64,000 nt of DNA from contig NC_079887.1 of assembly GCF_029227915.1 (NCBI RefSeq), positions 8,556,001 to 8,620,000 of the forward strand, in the 5' to 3' direction. Position 1 is the stretch's first letter, and every line of letters starts with the position of its first letter. The DNA comes from Hydractinia symbiolongicarpus (taxonomy: Eukaryota > Cnidaria > Hydrozoa > Anthoathecata > Hydractiniidae). Below, one piece after another: positions 60,360-64,000 of the stretch. Made by a program: the position numbers and the translations under genes. The notes under the pieces are model-generated. The model made no database searches. It was not told the DNA's origin and was given only the letters and a program-made list of their open reading frames with translations.

Positions 60360-61960
60360 AAAATCTTACATCAAATGTCAAATCGCATTAAATCCTCCAC
60401 ACAAATCTTACACAAAGTAAAAAAGAACAGTTTGCAAGGTGTAAAATATAGTTGATAAAAAGTTACAACAACGACACTCACAACATCGACACTCACAACA
60501 CCAATACTCACAAAACCGACAGTAAGAACACCGACAGTTAGATAATAATAATCTCAGAAATAACGCATCTCAAATATGTACATCTTAAGTGATTACGTTG
60601 AAAACCCTCAGTATTTTATTCTGAAATGTCAAAAAGGAGGCCTGCAAGAGTTAGCGCAAATCAACAAATATATAAGTTATTTTACACATTTTAAATATTG
60701 TCTTTCCCTTAAAAGATTATACAAAAATATGAAAAAGCCATAGTTTCGAAAACATCAAATTTAAATCTAGAAAAATCAGTCATTACGGTTGGATACCATC
60801 CTCTCCCACAAAAATTTACACAAAATGTAAAAATCAACCAGTTAAGAACACAAAAATTTTCCTTTTTAGTTCCGTACTGCCCTTTACCAACAATTTTAAA
60901 CCTAAATGTCAAAAAATCAATGAGCAAAGAATAAACTTGAATCAACAAAGATCATTATTTTGGAAACATTGTATATGGTTCGTAAACAAAAGTTTACACA
61001 AAATGTAAAACAGATCGGTTTATGAGAAACACATCTAAATCAACAAAAATAAGTTCATTCAGCATGTCGTATATTGCCATTACCCATTAATCTTCTACAA
61101 AAAGGTTATGAAACACATCAAAATTTAAAAAAATCAGTGATTTCAGTGCATACAGTCCTCGCGTTTAGATTACAAAATATAAAAAACAAAAACAGTTTCA
61201 GTCAGAACATTAAGTATATAATTTTTTATTATCAGCAAACATTTATCCCTACAAAACAAAACATTTATCCCTACAAATTCTCAAGAAAAACAAAAACGTG
61301 AAACCATGGAATTTTCTTCCAGCAAAAATTACATCACATACAGTTAGTTCTCCCAAACAATAATTTATAATATGAAATATAAAGACAAAGTTGTTTATAT
61401 AGTCTGAAGATGTACTTAGTGTACGAAAAGCTTAACAAATAAATACTTTTTAACTTTCAAACTCGTTTTATTTTTTCTTAATTAGTAAAATATGGCTGTT
61501 ATTTTTACCGATAAAGACATCAGCTTTACAACAGCTTACAGTGAAGTCTGATTCTACAAAGATTTGTTCTTTCAGTATATATATTGCATGTGGTCTATTT
61601 CCACAAAAGTTTACACAAAATTTCAAAAAAACAGCATTTTGCAACACGAACAATATAAACTGACAACCATACCATCCTCTCAAAAATGTTTTTAACCCAA
61701 AGTCATAAACCCACGTATATATAAATTTCCAATCAAATGTCAAAAACCCTTGTAAAAAAAACCTGGCATTTTACATGTAGGCTGACAAAGGTTTAACAGG
61801 ATGAGGAAACAAAACAATAAAAAATAACTTAATACACACACTTTAAATTCCATAAAATTTGTTCCACTTGTCATATTGTGGTCCCCTTGTAAAGTTTACA
61901 GGAAATGTGAAAAAATTATTCTCTATGGGCATAAAAATGTGTCACAGTATCCTAAAAGTT
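60360..61960. repeat. Irregular degenerate array with a TTTACACAAAATGTAAAA motif
   Basis: The motif or close variants recur near 60404, 60825, 60993, 61613 and 61893, often preceded by CC-x0-2-ACAAAA and by GG(T/A)-type words such as TGGATACCATCC or GTGGTCTATT. Words like AAATGTCAAAAA also repeat. Spacing is irregular. Minus-strand ORFs here share FCVNFCG twice, which follows from the repeat. Confidence 0.45.
60466..60540. repeat. Short degenerate tandem repeat
   Basis: About five imperfect units of 15 bp, around ACACTCACAACACCGAC, with later units changing to CAGTAAGAACACCGAC. Confidence 0.6.
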
Positions 61961-62604
61961 CAAGAAAGAGAAAGAAAAAGCTTGTTGTTACATCATAATT
62001 CGTGTTCAAAAAAGAAGAGAAGTTTGAGTACTAAGGTAGCTATAAATACCTAAAAAAAGAGGAATAACGACAAAACTCATAGATTAAAGCTAGCTATGGG
62101 ATGGAGCCTTGAAGCTAACATTAGCTAGCCAGCTAAACAAAACAGTACCTAAGACACCCAGTTAAATATACTTAAGCTGGGGAGACTTAGCTAAGTCTAT
62201 AGCTAGCTGTTTATGCTTAGTAAAACATATATAAAGGAAAACAATAGCAATGTAAAAATTATGACATTTGCAGTTAGTTCAACAAACCAAAACTTTCTAT
62301 TTCGCTGGCACATTTGTTTGGTAGCCAGCTAACAGCTTTATGCAGCATTTTGGATTTTAGGACAAATACATTAGTTACGCACCGGGGGATACATTAATTA
62401 TGCAAAAAACAGTAAATGCTAGCTTTTTTATAAAAAACGCGGTAAAACATAAAACTTAAAGAATTTGAAGCTTTTAAGTGACTTTTTCCTGGCAAATGCG
62501 AGTCTGCCTGACACGTAACTCTAGCGACATAAGAACATAACGTCTAAAAATATCAAACTTCTTACTATATGTGAATCCAAATCGACTTTAAACCCAAGCT
62601 TTTA

Positions 62605-62740
62605 TTTTCTACTTCTAACTTTTCTTTACTACTTTTAGCTGCACTCTCCACTTTCGAAGTAACTTCTCGTGGCTTCTAACTTTACTTTTGTTCTTCTACT
62701 TCCCACTATTACTTTTCTTGCTTTTAATATCTGCACTTTT
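62605..62740. repeat. Pyrimidine-rich low-complexity stretch
   Basis: Irregular repetition of ACTTCTAACTTTTCT-like words over about 130 bp. Confidence 0.5.
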
Positions 62741-62790
62741 TTGTGACTAAGGGATCGTCGAAAATAAGACATTTTTTAACCGCTTCTTGT

Positions 62791-63140
62791 GGCGCCGTAG
62801 ATTAGTGGTTATAGCTCTCGTACTCTGTGCGGGAGACCGGGGTTCGATTTCTCTTGACGGCGATTCAACATGGGCGAGTGAATGTTACCATAGCCCCGGG
62901 TTAACCCAAGCCATGTGAGGGAAATTGGGAAGATGGCACACTGTGTGGGTGGTTGGATGTTGCCGGGAGTTGTCTAGTAGAGCGCCGGCCCTAATTGGGT
63001 CTGCGTCGCTCAAAATGAGCATTAAATACTCTAGGACTCTCCATCTAAGCCATGGCCCCTCCTGGAAATAATAGACAGGGTATATCCCTCGATATTTGTG
63101 AGGCTAGCCATGTAAAATATGCACATCTATCTATCTATCT
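62791..63140 (+). mobile_element. tRNA-derived SINE with (ATCT)n tail
   Basis: The head is tRNA-like with an A box (TAGATTAGTGGTTATAGCTC, 62798-62817) and a B box (GGTTCGATTTC, 62841-62851), the pol III promoter parts. The body has ATTAAATACTCTAGGAC (63020-63036), shared with the second SINE. The tail from about 63049 (GCCATGGCCCCTCCTGGAAA to (ATCT)n) is nearly identical to 17733-17823 and resembles the LINE tail at 15601-15688. The 3' part of the tRNA fold (CCA end) is missing, so this is not a tRNA gene. Confidence 0.82.
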
Positions 63141-63645
63141 CTTCTTCAGTTCGCCTTTTGTGTCGAGAACTTTGTCGAGAAATTTTTATGTTTGTTTGTT
63201 TTTACGCTAACGGAACTTTTTATTCGAATGCCGTCCCGTTCGAAAGTACGTATTTGAACGAATCATACTGCTTATTTTCTATCACGTGGTTTCTAACGGC
63301 TGCGAGACAAATGTAAACAAAACAAAAAAACTCGAAAAACTCGCGCATTCGGGTGGTAAAAAATATCGTGTTTGCAAAAGTGACAGACAGACACACTTAG
63401 CGTATTATTATAAGAGATATTCTAGGTTATTACCGATTAACCGAATTCGTATTTTCCAGATGGCAATTAAACAACACAATAATATGTCTATTATTATCTA
63501 TCCAATTTATATTGAATTAGGGTTTAATTAAATGTTTATACGCTTAACGGCGTTTACTGTCTAATTAATGATTACTGAAATGGCAATTAGTACGTCTAAT
63601 TATATTGTCAATAGATTTTTTAGGCTCACTTTCGCACAGTTAAAC

Positions 63646-63900
63646 TGACTGGTTGTCTTGTGATAGAGCGTTCGCTTCCAGTGCGGAAGGTCTCGGGTTC
63701 AAACCCTGAAAAAAGCTGAATCTATCCTTTCTGCTTAGTGTTTAGCATGAGAATAGGAGCTTTAAATACACTAGGACCCCTTTATAAAGACCTTCATTGA
63801 TAGCAGTATCAATAGGAACTGACGAGTCTATTCAGGCATGGAAGACCTCCATGATCCAGGGTAAATAAGATATTTAACTAAACAGTTTGCTCATACTAAA
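63646..63900 (+). mobile_element. Second tRNA-derived SINE, different tail
   Basis: A box TGTCTTGTGATAGAGCG (63654-63670) and a strong B box GGTTCAAACC (63696-63705). TTTAAATACACTAGGAC near 63760 parallels the first SINE's core. Beyond that the sequence differs and no tail repeat is evident, so the right boundary is approximate. Confidence 0.65.
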
Positions 63901-64000
63901 CCTATCCCTTTTAAATTTTTGTTTTAGCTTTCTTGCTAGAATTCTAGTTTAAAGTTTACGTGACATTGCTCACTTATTGTGGATTCTTATAAACAAACCT

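Larger units (their letters stand above)
60248..63417 (-). mobile_element. Possible fourth, 3.2-kb Helitron unit
   Basis: The 3' end is clear: CTAG at 60248-60251 with the GTGGA/TCCAC hairpin. The only good 5' end upstream on the minus strand is TCTCTTATAATAATACGC at 63417, preceded by A and followed by GTGTGTCTGTCTGTCACTTT. If these belong together the unit has swallowed tandem repeats and a SINE. They may instead be ends of two different copies. Confidence 0.35.

Noticed and set aside
60709-61743. Two minus-strand ORFs sharing FCVNFCG as a possible gene family
   Set aside because: The shared residues come from the repeated TTTACACAAAATG motif; no splice sites or wider similarity support coding.
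62791-62865. Functional tRNA gene
   Set aside because: A and B boxes are present but the 3' acceptor arm is missing and the sequence continues into a SINE body.
63646-63720. Functional tRNA gene
   Set aside because: The B box is excellent, but the acceptor stem halves do not pair and a SINE-like core follows.

Overview
The window is eukaryotic nuclear DNA, strongly AT-rich, from an animal with motile cilia. Five intron-containing genes were assembled by hand from GT-AG splice sites and reading frame. Three have clear metazoan orthologs: a ZDHHC5/8-type palmitoyltransferase, the ESCRT-I subunit VPS37, and the ciliary protein CFAP251/WDR66. Short exons, AT-rich introns, and many Helitron, MITE, SINE and Polinton remnants fit a marine invertebrate, most plausibly a cnidarian (hydrozoan). 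That placement is inference, because no rRNA or mitochondrial marker is present.

Layout. 1-4400: a 2,360-bp tandem duplication carrying a 24-bp threonine-encoding minisatellite. 4621-7248 (-): a small three-exon gene for a secreted or membrane-anchored protein of about 116 aa, faintly like DUF1499. 8679-17197 (-): ZDHHC5/8 in eight exons, with a 5-kb first intron full of repeats (LINE 3' end, Helitron-like pieces). 17.2-19.4 kb: an orphan signal-peptide-like exon, a retroposon tail and a 765-bp MITE. 19461-22744 (+): VPS37 in four exons. 22.9-29.9 kb: a repeat-rich gap with a 406-bp tandem duplication, two terminal-inverted-repeat elements, a 150-bp minisatellite and a decayed ORF. 29963-47312 (+): CFAP251 in 26 exons; its introns carry Helitron ends and a Polinton remnant. 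49856-50877 (-): a five-exon cysteine-rich secreted prepropeptide built from duplicated phase-1 exons. 51-57.2 kb: no supported gene. 57.2-64 kb: no host gene, but a 132-bp mini-Helitron, a head-to-tail Helitron array, degenerate tandem repeats and two tRNA-derived SINEs.

The genes do not form a pathway. VPS37 acts in endosomal sorting, ZDHHC5/8 in S-acylation at membranes, and CFAP251 in the axoneme. The most unusual items are the precisely joined Helitron units (CTAG of one abutting TC of the next) and the unrecognised modular cysteine-rich secreted peptide. Exon coordinates were counted by eye. One CFAP251 exon (about 31949-32053) needs one more base than I count to stay in frame, so a boundary there may be off by one.
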